Source: Ceratotherium simum simum
Taxonomy: Eukaryota; Chordata; Mammalia; Perissodactyla; Rhinocerotidae
Assembly: GCF_000283155.1 (NCBI RefSeq)
Contig: NW_004454179.1
Span: 12,806,298 to 12,870,297, forward strand
Reading direction: 5' to 3'
Length of the DNA stretch: 64,000 nt
A program made the translations under genes and the position numbers. Under the pieces are notes generated by a model. That model saw nothing but the letters and a program-made list of their open reading frames with translations. It did not search any database and was not told the origin of the DNA. This document shows, in pieces, positions 1 through 10,560 of this stretch; the first letter of the stretch is position 1; each line of letters opens with the position of its first letter.

Positions 1-1760
1 CGACCCTGAACCTATGCTGTCCTCTCCGGCCTGGGTGTTCTCCGTGGCTGAGACAGTGCCTGGCACACAGCAGGAGCTCCAGAGGAACAGGGTGCATTGA
101 GAAAGAGAAGGAGAAGCTGAGCAGCAGCACTCAGGGGAGACTTTCTGGGAGCTCAAAACAGCAGAACACTCATGCGGAACGCCGGTCTCTAAGATGTCTG
201 CCCCCCACCCCCAGCTGCGACAGCCGCCCCCTGGACTCCTCAGCTGGACCCTGATGGGCAGCAACAGGGAAGGGGGGGCAGCTGCCACCTCGACCCTCTG
301 CAGGAGGGCCATCTGTTCTTTCTTCCCTGGATTATCGGGGTCCTGTTTGCGGCCCTGTGCTGGGCTGAGATAGTGGCTCCCTTTGGGATGAAGGCAGCTG
401 CCCTGTCAGGCCCCAAGGATGGGCCGCTGGCCAAATGTTAAAGGCTGCCAAAAGGCACAAGGTGAATGACGACCCGTGGGAGCCTGCACAATTCTTCAGC
501 ATGCTCTTCTCAACTGCAAACCTTTCTCAGCTGCAGGCCTTTCTCAGCATCAACCAGCTCCTGGATGCTTTCAGATTCCCATCCAGCCATGCTGGGGAGA
601 GCTGCCAAGACTGCTTGAGAACCTTGTCCAGCCGGATTCTGACTCGGGCCTTTGAGAAGTTCAGGGTTCCACAGTCCAACCCTCAGCTCTCCCGCCTGCT
701 CTTGGTCCTGCTCCATTTTCCAGTGGGGCACGGCAAATCCTGGCCTGGGTGGTGGCCGGAGGGGCAGCACCAGGCCCCGGGGACCTGGAGTTCTGAGGTT
801 TGGGTGAGGCAAGGCCTGCGCTCCACATTTTGCCTTTGTTCAGCTGGGCTATTTTTAAAAGCCTGTGGTTTGAGCAGGAAGCCATCATTAAAGTTTTCCT
901 AGGCAAAGCTTTTGCAGGGAAAAATTACAGTCCTTCTCTCAGGAAGATCAGAGGAGCCCAGCCCTGCCGCATGGCAGAGAACAGGGCCTACACTGTGTCA
1001 CATGGGCTCCAGCTCTGCAGCTGCGAGGCCCAAGCACCAGCCGCTGCAGCCCCATGTGTGCTGAAAACAGAGCCCTGCGGGCCATGTAAGCGCCCCACTT
1101 TCCCCTGACCCTTCTGGGGTGGGCAGAATCGAGGATATCAGTTTTACCCAGTAAAGTTGAGCTGCTCCTGCAAAAGGCCCTATTCATGGTGGCCCTGGGG
1201 CTGACGTGAACACAGATCTCTGGGAGTTTGTGCTCCCAGTAAGAGATCTGGCTGGCTTGGAGGCTTGTTCTGCCCTGTCACTGTGTAGGTTCCAGGTGAT
1301 GAGAATTCTGAGCTCTGGTCCCACGCAGGGCAACTCTTCCAATTAGTCTGTTCAGGGGCTCAGTTCTCTGCCACAGTTGGCTCAGATGGATGAAGTGTGG
1401 ATTACCTCCATGTGGACATGTGCCACATAGGTCTCAGGTCCTCAACTCACAGGGTTCCCAGAGGAGGAAGCAGAGCCAACCCCTCTAATGGACTGGGGCC
1501 ACAAACCACACCAGGAGAGGGGCAGACAGGAGGATGCCCAGACAGATGGAAATGGCCTTAGCGGACAGTGAGGCATTCAGGTTGGTTGGGGTCTCTAGAA
1601 GAGATGCCCCTTAGGAATCAGAGTTGGGGGAAGGGGGGCTGTGAGTTCCAGGGGGCACCTCAGGGATTCTGGGAAGCACTGAGGCTGTGGTCACTCTGAT
1701 GTGCCATCAAAGGATGGTGGCAACCCTGCCCTGGGGAGGGCTGGCCAGGCCGCCCATGGA

Positions 1761-1780
1761 GGGGGTGGGTGGGTGGGTGG
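1761..1780 (+). other. G-quadruplex motif (G3T repeats)
   Basis: Four guanine runs (5, 3, 3 and 3 G) separated by single T loops. This fits the strict G3 with 1-7 nt loop rule, and single-nucleotide loops are the most stable class. The G-rich strand is the non-transcribed plus strand, opposite to the SH3PXD2A RNA, so the pre-mRNA carries the C-rich complement. Confidence 0.75.
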
Positions 1781-2154
1781 CTGGCTTGGGGGAGGTGGAC
1801 AGGCCTGTTTTGGTTTTCGAGGCAGGGGCTGGAGAGCCCTGCAGTTTCCAAACCACAGACGCCTCCTCTTTCCAAACACTTTCCCCTCCGTCAGCAGTCT
1901 CCCCGGCTCCCCTCCCAGCCCCCACAACCTACCCAACCCCACTGCAAGGGGCCTTTTGATTCCAAGGCCTGGTTGGCTGAGGGAATAGGGAGTGGAGGCC
2001 GCGGGGAAGCACTGCTTTTCTCTTGTCTGGTTATATATGACCCACTGCCCGCTTCCCCCCGTCAGCTCGGCTGTTTGCAGCAATGTTTTTCCCAGCCAAC
2101 TCTCTGCAAGCTTTTCTTGGCTGCCTGATTTAACTTAGGGCTAAGACTGGGAAA

Positions 2155-2640
2155 TCATGTTGTTTAGGTCTGTTATTTGAGAGAGAGAGAAGTTGTGGGC
2201 ATGTATTTGCATATGCATGGGTAACTGTAGAATCAGGCGTTTAGTTGGGTATTTGTCTATGTTCATAACTGGGAACACAGCGCCCGTGTACACGTGGTAT
2301 GAGGGCTGATGTATACAAGACTGTAGATGAAGCTCTATGTGTACTTGTGGTGTTGCTGCAGAGATGCACACATGACGTGGCTGTGAGCAGTTAGCTGTGT
2401 GGATAATGTATCTGTGACTGTGTAAATAACATATACATGGAACAGTCTATGTGTGGTTGCGTAAGTGGAATTACACATGCGTATCCATTAGTGGCTGTGT
2501 GCACAGGACCGTGGATGTGCAGCTGTGTGGGGACTGGATGGGACAGTGTACTGTAGCCACGCCTGTGGCCAACAGGGCTGTGCATTGGTGGTAGTGTTTC
2601 ACCGGCTGCATGTGTCTGCGTGGTTGTGGAGACAGTTGTA
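2155..2640 (+). repeat. Degenerate TG-rich tract
   Basis: About 490 bp in which TGTG, CTGTGTGG and TGTGCAC-like words recur at irregular spacing without a fixed period. It looks like an old decayed TG simple repeat. No splice sites or coding similarity are seen. Confidence 0.4.
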
Positions 2641-3294
2641 TCTGGGGCTCAGTGTATGATGGTGTTTGGAGCAGATGCTGGAGGCGATGGGGGAAGGTCA
2701 AGCCTTTCTCCCTGCTGTTCTCCTAGGCCAGCATCCTGCTCTCCTTTGCCACCAAGGCTGAGGGCTGTGTCCCAGCCTGGCCTGCCAGCAATGCTGTCCC
2801 ACTTCTCCCAGCTCTAGGATGCCTTTGCTTTACATTCAGCCTGTTCTTGCTGTTTCCACAACTTAGCCCCCCGCCGTGCACCAGCCCCTAGGGTCCAACC
2901 CATGCCCCACCCTCAGGACAAGCTGGGTTCCTCAGAGCCAGCACTCTGAGCCTGATGCCAAGCTTGCCACGGCGGTGGCCAACCCCGAGTCCAGGCTTCA
3001 TGCCGCCCAGGGCTTGGGGGCAGATTCCACAACATGGTCTCACAGTCATTCAGGAACGAGCTTTGGGGGTGGGGGTATGAGTCACCAGGCATCCCTGCCA
3101 TTCTAGAGGCCAGTGCTTATTACACACCTCCCAGCTGTGCCGGCACTGCCCGGAACACACATGATGTGCTCTCCTTGAGGCAGGAGAAACTAGCCACTCA
3201 CTGCCCTTGGGGCTCTGCAGATGTTTAGGGGTTTGTTCAGAGGCCTGCCTCTACTCTCCCTTCCTCCCAAGCTCCTGGATGTTGGAAAGGTCCT

Positions 3295-3534
3295 GGGGCC
3301 GGCCCTGTGGCATAGCGGTTAAGTGCGCGAGCTCTGCTGCTGGCGGCCTGGGTTTGGGTCCCGGGAGCACACCCATGCACTGCTTGTCAGGCCATGCTGT
3401 GGTGGTGTCCCATATAAAGTGGAGGAAGATGAGTACAGATGTTAGCCCAGGGCCAGCCTTCCTCAGCAAAAAGAGGAGGATTGGCATGGATGTTAGCTCA
3501 GGGCTGATCTTCCTCACAAAAAAAAAAAGAAAAA
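3295..3534 (+). mobile_element. ERE-type tRNA-derived SINE
   Basis: Starts with the GGGGCCGGCCCTGTGG head, followed by an A-box-like GCGGTTAAGTGCG segment and a degraded B box. The tail is the TTAGCTCAGGGCTGATCTTC type followed by an A-rich stretch. It is flanked by a perfect 11-bp target duplication GGAAAGGTCCT at 3284-3294 and 3535-3545, which fixes both ends and marks L1-driven insertion. Confidence 0.93.
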
Positions 3535-3613
3535 GGAAAGGTCCTGAACCTGCATAAATCTCAGTTCCCGATCAGCCTATGTGGCAGGCCTGGGGCCTCC
3601 CCGGAATCTTCTT

Positions 3614-3829
3614 TTTTTTTTTTTAAAGATTTTATTTATTCAGTTTTTTCCCCCCAAAGCCCCAGTAGATAGCTGTATGTCATAGGTTCACATCCTTCTA
3701 GCTGCTGTACGTGGGACTCGGCCTTGCGTTGGACGGAGAAGTGGTGCCTCGGGGCGCTCCCGGGATCCGAACCCGGGCCGCCAGCATCAGAGTGCGCGCA
3801 CTTAACCGCCAAGCCACGGAGCCGGCCCC
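3614..3829 (-). mobile_element. ERE-type SINE, inverted relative to its neighbour
   Basis: Reverse-oriented copy: poly-T at the left, a tail of the short CCCCAAAGCCCCAGTAGATA type, a B box read on the minus strand, and the GGCCGGCTCCGTGGC head at the right. A perfect 13-bp target duplication CCGGAATCTTCTT lies at 3601-3613 and 3830-3842. It lacks the second 3' module seen in the copy at 3295, so it belongs to a different ERE subtype. Confidence 0.93.
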
Positions 3830-4479
3830 CCGGAATCTTCTTGATCAGGCCCCTCCTGAAGTCCCAACGGCTAGTGTGGAGATGCTGGAGGCTCCTGACC
3901 GGACCTGATACCTCCATCAGAGCTTGTGGGGGCTGCACCCTGGGGCCAGGCCGGGTCTGGCTTTTGCTCCCTTTCTAGTTTCCCAGGAGCTGGCTAGAGG
4001 AGGAGGGCTGTGGGTTGCTCCTCCTTCCTACTCTGTCCCTAAGTAATCGCTGGAACAGCTTTGGCTGAGGGAGCACCTTCCTGGAGGAAAGAGGCAATGA
4101 AGGGTGGGGGTGACTGGGACGACCCCTGCAGAGACTTGGACTCTTATACTTAGTTTTCTTAATCTGCAGCTTCCAGGGCAAATGTGGCCTCTCTTAGAGT
4201 CCCCAAAATTATGTCCTAAGTCCCATGACCCCCACCCCCAGGACGCTGGAAGAAGCCAGAGCCGCCCCCAGTGTCATCCCAATCCCCAAACAGCCCCTGC
4301 ATCCACCTTCCTCCCCGCTGCTTCCCCAGCTGCAGTAGGCAAGAGAAAAGTCTGGCCAGTGAATCTGGGTGAGGAGGCCACTGGGCAGGGCAGACCAGAG
4401 CCCGGGGAGGAGGAGAGGTGTTAGTGAGAGAGAGAGAGGTGGCAGTTGCAGGTGAGGAGAAGCTGGCTCCCACGGTCAC

Positions 4480-4563
4480 CTCGGCTGTGCTGCCTGTTGA
4501 CCATCCCGCCCAGGGTCCACCGACGATCCAGGCGCCGCAGATGGGCCTTGCGTCTCTTGGACA
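4480..4563 (-). CDS. SH3PXD2A: SH3PXD2A 84-nt exon: basic linker between SH3-1 and SH3-2
   Basis: Read on the minus strand, the acceptor ACGCCAG precedes TG TCC AAG and the exon ends CGA G before a GTGACC donor. It encodes V-SKRRKAHLRRLDRRW, then TLGGMVNRQHSR, and begins the next codon. The first base of the Val codon comes from the exon at 8911. This segment is very basic and lies between SH3 domains 1 and 2. The exon is symmetric (84 nt, phase 1 at both ends), so skipping would delete 28 residues without a frame change. Human TKS5 isoforms of 1133 and 1105 residues, which I recall, differ by exactly that number, so this is probably the cassette exon. The donor departs from consensus at positions +4 to +6, which fits regulated inclusion. 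Confidence 0.93.
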
Positions 4564-4583
4564 CTGGCGTGGGAGATGGCGAT

Positions 4584-4617
4584 GGAACACGTGGCCGACA
4601 GGAACACGTGGCCGACA
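4584..4617 (+). repeat. 17-bp perfect tandem duplication near the splice acceptor
   Basis: The unit GGAACACGTGGCCGACA occurs twice head to tail. Each unit holds a CACGTG E-box palindrome. The duplication ends about 20 bp upstream (in the sense of the gene) of the acceptor of the 84-nt exon, inside its pyrimidine-rich 3' splice region. Confidence 0.95.
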
Positions 4618-5119
4618 GGAACGGGCGGAGAGAATGGAGATGAGGATGAGATGGGATGGGGCGGGGAAGGGATGGAGGGACGGAAGGTTCATCCCAGGTC
4701 ATCAGCACCTGGATGGAGCCCCAGCAGCACACCACTGCTGGATGGGGACAGATGTGACATGCAACAATGTTGGCATGTGGGGGAAAACTCAACCAAAGCC
4801 AAACCCTGGGGGGTTTTGCCCCTGAACCTGGGAGGGGCTATGAATTTAGAATCCCAGCACCTGAGAGGTGGAGAGGGCCCTCGGCTCCAGCCTAGCACAA
4901 GGACGGCCCTCCGCTGCAGCCCTAGGGAGGGCTCATGCTCCCGCCATTGCTCTGCCGGTTCCCAGGAGGGCAGGGGGCCACACCGCATGGCCCTTACATC
5001 CATCTGCCCGCCGCCACCCACTCACTCACCAAGTCCTGCTTGTGAACTAGCCACCATGTGCCAGGTACCATGTGTGGAAGAATAAATGTGCCCAGGAGAG
5101 CCTGGGGGCCCCTTTCTCG

Positions 5120-5275
5120 CAGAGCTTATAGCTCTTACAGCTCTGGGTTTGTTGTCTCTGCTTTCTCGGTCATCCCCACTGAAGTGAGTCTGTTGAGGAC
5201 AAAGACTTTGAGTCTCTGCATCCCCAGGGCCCAGCAGAGGGCCTGGCACACGGCCAACCCCTAAGAAATGGTGCT
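5120..5275 (+). mobile_element. L2 LINE 3'-end fragment
   Basis: Shows the L2 3'-end pattern: a GTCTGTTGAGGACAAAGACT core, a CATCCCCAGGGCCCAGCA segment, then GCCTGGCACA. Divergence is high, as expected of this ancient family. Confidence 0.6.
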
Positions 5276-5724
5276 GAGTGACGTGCACACAAGAGTGGAG
5301 GCCCCTTCTCCGCACGCTATCCATTGGAGTTCTGATGACAGAGGACCTGCCTCCCGGCTGCTCACTGCTCCAGACCCCTTTCATCTAGACCGCCCTCTCT
5401 CGGGTGGCCTCTTACACTGGTCCTCTGGTTACTGTGGCCCAGTTGCAGATGATCCCTGCCTTTCTAGGGAACACTCCCCTGGAAAGGACAGCAGACCAGG
5501 GCTCCAAGGTGCCAAGTGGCCCCCTACCTCCTGGCCCTGCAGAAGGAGGGTGACAGGCTGCCCAGGTCTGGGGTGGGGGGGAGGCCAGCAGTTAGAGTAG
5601 AACTGTCCAAACACACTCAGGTCAAACCCCACCAAGGCCTCCTGGGAAGGATTCACTTTCCCAGAAGGAGGAGAGTGGCCTGGTTGACCTGATGCTTATA
5701 AGCGGGAGGCCTGGACCAAAGGTT

Positions 5725-5850
5725 AGGAGGTGTGGATTCAGTCCAGGCTGCACTGCCAGGTTACTATGTCCCTGGCAAGCTGTTGTCCCAGTCTGGCCTC
5801 TGTTTCCTCATCTGTCACTGGGGTCAATACCACCTAGCAGGGACTGAGCG
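5725..5850 (+). mobile_element. MIR SINE fragment
   Basis: Contains the MIR core ending: CCTCTGTTTCCTCATCTGTC preceded by a degraded CTATGTCCCTGGCAAGCTG segment. Confidence 0.65.
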
Positions 5851-5994
5851 GGCTCTGTGGAACACAAATCAGGCCAAGCGTGAGGCCAGACCAGGAGGAA
5901 CTCTGAGAGTGGACCTCCCAGCAGGTGTGTGTGATTTCTCTGTGGACAGAGGAACTTCAGCTGATGCCCAGGCCAGGGGCCACCTTAGCAGTAA

Positions 5995-6150
5995 GTGATG
6001 TTTACCTGGTTTAAACCATTTACAAAGACCACCTCACTGGAACCTCACAAAAGCTCTACGTGGCTGGCACTGTCCCCATTTTAGAAATGGGAAACCAGAG
6101 GCACAGGATGTTAAGGAAGCCTCTGCATCAGACACCTGAGTGTCAGGGCA
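5995..6150 (-). mobile_element. MIR SINE fragment
   Basis: Reverse-oriented MIR words: ACCTCACTGGAACCTCACAA, CCCCATTTTAGAAATGGGAA and CAGAGGCACAGGATGTTAAG. Confidence 0.6.
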
Positions 6151-7349
6151 GCAAGTGGATCCAGGCAGTCTCACTCCGGAGCCTGGACTCTAGGCCCCGC
6201 CACGTTGTTCTTCTCCCTCGATCCTGTGCCCCTTAGCCTGCCAACAATGAAGAAGGCCCAGATAGGGGGCCGGGGCCAGTGTGAACCCACCAGGAAGAAG
6301 GCAGGTCATCGCTGGTGGCTGGGGGTCACAGAAGCACAGGTAGGGACCCAGGTTCTGGTCTTGGCTCTGCCACAAACTGACCTGGGGGCCCTGTAGAGAT
6401 GATAGCTCTCCAGGCCTCCATGTCCTCACCTCTGAGAGGTGATGGATCTGTTAGTTCTACTAAAGCACCTTGCCAGTGTCGGGCTTGGATGTCGGGCTCA
6501 TCATCATCAGTGGGCGAGAGGGCCTCCACCTCCACTCCAGCTCTCCCACCCCCTACTGCTAACATTTCTGAATTCTATGCAGCACACCTGGCTTCAGGAG
6601 AAACACGAACATATGCCAGAATGTCTGATAATCGAAATAAACCAAAACAGCTAGTTGTTTCTTGCTTTCCAAAGCAATGAACCATGAGCTGTTAGGGAAG
6701 CTTTGAGGGGATGAAGGCTTCCAATTCTGTCTAGAGGGCTAAGGGACCTATGATGGGACAGCAACAAGACTGGGGTAGAGATGGCCAGAGAGAGGACCAG
6801 AGTGGGCTCATCTCTTAGCCACATGGCTGCAGCTGCAGACAGACTGGCAGACATGCCACAGCTGCTGGGGCCTTGGGGTGGGGTACTGAGCCCCGAGCCC
6901 TTCAGTCGAGTTGGGCAGAGATGCCCAAGATGTGATGATGGAATTCACAGCTGCCCAAGGGCTGCCAGGGGTACTGGCATACAGGTCCTATCAAAAGCAT
7001 GCAGAGGAACCTATTTTAGGGAGGGTTACCCTGGGTGCACATGCACACACACACACCTCTGAATGCAGAACCTGCACTGGCTGCCTGATTCTTACTCCAT
7101 GAAGGTTAAAATTCTCTACAACCCACTACTGCTTGTTCTGTGCAAAGCACCCACTCTCTCTTCCAACTAGGTTGGCATCTGTGCCCACATACCTCTCAGG
7201 CTCTTTCCTGCATACTCAGGTCCTGTCCTGGTCCTCCATCATCAACCCAACATCTCTGCTCTGACATTCTTGGCATAGCCTTTTCAGGCAGGGCTCTGAT
7301 TCCACATACACACCCTCCTAGAGTTGCTTACAAGCAAAACGCTGCACGG

Positions 7350-7530
7350 AGAGGTATGTAGCACAGCGGTGAAGACCACAGGCAAAGGAGGCCGACCAGG
7401 CTCAAGCCTTAGGAAGACAAGCACGTAGCTCAAAGCCTCAGTTCCTGCATCAGGAAAATGGGGATCGCAACAGTACCCCCCCCAAGGTAGAGGCGAAGGC
7501 ATTTAAAGCACCAGGCCGGGTACTCTAGGG
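7350..7530 (+). mobile_element. MIR SINE
   Basis: Follows the MIR order: AGCACAGCGGTGAAGACCAC, then GCCTCAGTTCCTGCATCAGG, then AAAATGGGGATCGCAACAGT, with a run of eight C inside the element. Confidence 0.65.
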
Positions 7531-8910
7531 ATCGTTATTTCTGAGAAGCCCTGGGATGCCCCCTAGAATGTGGAAGTGGATAGCAGTTGAGGCCTGGCGA
7601 CTGTAGACAAACTAAACCAGACCCAGCTCAGGGGCCAAGACCCTCCACCGCTGCAGAGGTGCACTGGAACCAGAGGTGAGATGAGGTGCAGGCCAAACCC
7701 CAGGGCTCAGGGAGCAGCCAGGAATGACTGAGCACCCAGCCTGAACATATGGGGACTCGTCCCTGGAAACCTGTCACAAGGTGGATGTGTATTGCCGGGG
7801 CTACAGCTCTGGTCAAGGGACTGAATTAAAGCCTTTACACGAGAGGAAGGGTGGGGTTCCAACTGCCTGCTGAGTAACCGACATTTAGGGGAAGGATGAA
7901 TAAGGAGCTGGCACTTGGCGGGCTGCTTATTTTGGCCTGGGCAGTGGGGAATGGTGGGGGGAGGGGGGCAGGCCTGGAGGTGGCCTGAGCCCTGGGTGGC
8001 AGGGCTCCATCCCTCTGGCTCACAGACGTGCCCATTTGGACAGCCCCCACTGACCGTTAGGGCAAGTGTTCTTGCTGCCAGGATTTAGGAGGTTTGGAAG
8101 CCTTTAGGAGCAGGGGGCCAGGAACTAGTGGTGGCTCACACTCACTGGCTTGGGCAGCCTGCTCCAGGGAATACCTGAGTCCATAGACAGGCTGTCCAGG
8201 CCAGTGATGGCCTGGGGAGGTGGGGGAGGCAGGCTTTCTGAAATGCAATGAGAAAGATCCAGAAAAACCTCACTGGGCCAGAGCTAATCAGAGAGGCTAA
8301 TGGTGCAGGGGCCGGAGCCACTCCTTGGTTGCTGTGACTCTGCACCCTCGGCCAGACTAACAGACACCTGGAGCAGAGGCCTCTGAGCAGAACAACACAC
8401 GCACAGCAGAAGCTGTGTGCACACAGCCCCTTGGGAGCAGGGAGCGCAGGGAGCATAGCATGGGACGGGGATCTCTGTGGGGTCCCCAGAGGAACCCAGG
8501 GCTTCTAGGGGGAGAGGGAGCTTTGGGGATCTGGCCTTAAGACTGTTCTCCCCAGTCTCTTCCCAAAAGTTGTCAAAGCCTGAGATCCACACCCCAAGGG
8601 AATTTCCCCACCTAATGTTAGCCCCACGTCGCGCCAGCAGGGACAGGCCTGGGCTGGGAGGTGAGCTTGTGGGTCAGCCTCAGTGAGACAGGATCCCAAG
8701 GAAAGGGGCTGGCACATGGTCCAGCTCACTTCAGGGTTCTCATGGTTTTAGGGAGAAGAGTAGGAAAGCTGCTTCCAAGAGGACTTGGATTCACTTCTGG
8801 GGCCAGGGATGGGGTGGGCACCAATCCCTGGGGACCCCAGAGGCAGCCACCTCCCCGCACCTGCTCCATTACCCACCCGACCCTCCTGCCCTGAACCAGC
8901 AGGCCCTTAC

Positions 8911-9024
8911 CTTCCCCAGTCTTGGAGGTGTTGATGTCTGAGTCATCCCGAGTACCATTCTGGGCCTCCAGGTAGGTGGCAGGGACCCAGCCCTGCTCCT
9001 CAGAGGTGCTCACGAACCACCAGC
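8911..9024 (-). CDS. SH3PXD2A: SH3PXD2A exon: second half of SH3 domain 1
   Basis: On the minus strand a CTCTGCAG acceptor precedes GC TGG TGG TTC and the exon ends GGG GAA G before a GTAAG donor. It is 114 nt, phase 1 at both ends. The peptide starts [20 protein letters not shown] and continues [18 protein letters not shown]. The Trp-Trp pair opens the ligand-binding strand of the SH3 fold and GWVPATYL carries the conserved Pro and Tyr of the 3-10 helix and binding groove. The rest is the acidic, Ser/Thr-rich linker after SH3-1. TKS5 SH3-1 and SH3-2 are known to act as a tandem resembling that of p47phox, engaging the PX domain and partners. Confidence 0.98.
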
Positions 9025-10189
9025 CTGCAGAGGGGACAAGAGAGAACAGGGCCATGAGAGCCCAGTGGGATGGCAGAGGCAGGCTGGGGGCCTGGAAGGG
9101 GGAAGGAGCAGCGTGGAGGGCACAGAGCCAGAGAGCCTGCCACCTGGCAAATGCCCGGCCCACCTCCAGCCTCGAGGGGCCTGCGCCTCACTAAGGAAGA
9201 AGAGATCGACACGCTCCCTGAGAAGAGGCCCGAAGGACTGCTATCCAAACTTACACAAATGTTTGATGAAAAAATTAAAAAATGAAATTGAAACAGTATG
9301 TCCAATGTGTGAAAGTCACCTTGCAAGAAAGGCCAAGGGAGCTCTGGCCAAACAGAGACTCTTGAGGGTCTTTCAACGGACCATTAGGACCACTGGTTTG
9401 GCCTGGAGTTTGGCCACTCTCTCTGCTTTCAAAGGCATCTGGGCTTCGATGCCTCACAGTTACCTTTCAGTGGTCACTGTTCTGCTTTCCCCAGCACAGG
9501 TCAGTGGTATTTTCACGTCAGTGATACTCACAGCTGCCTTTTAAGTGTGCTGACACTTTTAAGTGGGCATTGCACACACTCGAGTGACCCTTGATGGTCA
9601 TGGCCAAATAATAAAGGCTCATTCATTGTCTGTCTTGTTCATTGGTTCATTAATTCATCATTCAAACAAACGCTAACTGAGCAAAGTACTCCGAGCAACC
9701 GGGTCTTGGGACTGTGCTAACTGCTTCAGTCCCTTCCTAGAACATACTTTTTACAGGATCTTGTCTTCGCCCCCATCCCATCCCAATCCTTCTCTGCCTC
9801 CCAAAGCAATTTGGCACCGATTCTCTCTTCCATCCATGACAGAGCTCCAAATCTGCACTGTTCTCTGTCAAGAGACCACAGGGCTTCTCCCTGGGCATCA
9901 CTGAGGCCACGTCACTGCCCACTGGCAGCAGGTGGCTGCCTGAGGAGGGGGCACACTGGGTGGGGGGCTCCCAGGTACTCCCAGCTGGGCTTAGCACTGG
10001 GAGGTGGAGGAGGCTGCCTGAGGGCTTCTTTGACGACAACGGAGAAAGACAGAGGAAAATAGTCTCACCACTGCACGGGACCTCAGAACCCAGGGTCATC
10101 TCTTAGGTCTTCAACTGGGTCCCCACTGCCCTGTGTGACAAGCCTGGGATAGCAAATAGCCTGTCATCTAGTCTTGAATGCATACTGAG

Positions 10190-10560
10190 CCCCACCCTTT
10201 CCAGGGAGTTCTACAGCTCTCTGCTTGTGGCTCTTCAAAGCCCATGAAATGCCATAACATCTGTATGATACCTCAACGATGGATACATGTCATTATAGGC
10301 TTGTCCATACCCATAGAATGTACAGCACCAAGACTGAACCCGAATGTAAACTATGAACTCTGGGATTAGGATATGTCAGTGTAGGTTCATCAATAGTGTA
10401 ACAAATATACTACTCTCATGGGGGATGTTGATAATGCGGGAGGCTGTGTATATGTGGGGGCAGGGGGTACATGGGAAACCTCTGTAGTTTCCACTCAGTT
10501 TTGCTGTGAACCTGAAACTGCTCTAAAATACAAGTCTTAAAGAAAAAGAAAAGAAAAGAA
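10190..10560 (+). mobile_element. LINE-1 3' end fragment
   Basis: Has the old-L1 3'-UTR pattern: GTGTAGGTTCATCA, GGGGGATGTTGATAATGCGG, GGGGGCAGGGGGTACATGGG, TTTTGCTGTGAACCTGAAAC and CTGCTCTAAAATACAAGTCT, followed by an A-rich AAAGAAAAGAAAAG tail. It is 5'-truncated, with no ORF2 sequence. Confidence 0.8.

Larger units (their letters stand above)
1..4479 (-). other. SH3PXD2A: SH3PXD2A intron (partial) downstream of the 84-nt exon
   Basis: Intron that begins at the donor next to 4480 and runs off the left edge. The next expected exon, which opens SH3 domain 2, is not visible here. It contains a G-quadruplex motif at 1761-1780, a TG-rich degenerate tract at about 2155-2640, and two oppositely oriented ERE SINEs at 3295-3829. 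I see no gene in 1-1760 or 2640-3290; the open frames there lack splice context and family similarity. Confidence 0.85.
4564..8910 (-). other. SH3PXD2A: SH3PXD2A intron between SH3-1 (second half) and the 84-nt exon
   Basis: A 4,347-bp intron with donor GTAAG next to 8911 and an AG acceptor next to 4563. It contains a 17-bp tandem duplication at 4584-4617, L2 and MIR fragments between about 5120 and 7530, and otherwise unique GC-rich sequence. No gene is seen at 6160-7340 or 7540-8900. Confidence 0.9.

Noticed and set aside
435..902. 155-codon open frame on the plus strand
   Set aside because: The start looks protein-like (MLKAAKRHKVNDD), but there is no match to any family I know and no splice sites; left out as unsupported.
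2155..2640. Possible minisatellite or CRISPR-like spacing
   Set aside because: Words recur irregularly, with no constant repeat or spacer length.
1..4479. Next SH3PXD2A exon (start of SH3 domain 2)
   Set aside because: I looked for a minus-strand exon with the expected sequence after the 84-nt exon and saw none, so it should lie beyond base 1.
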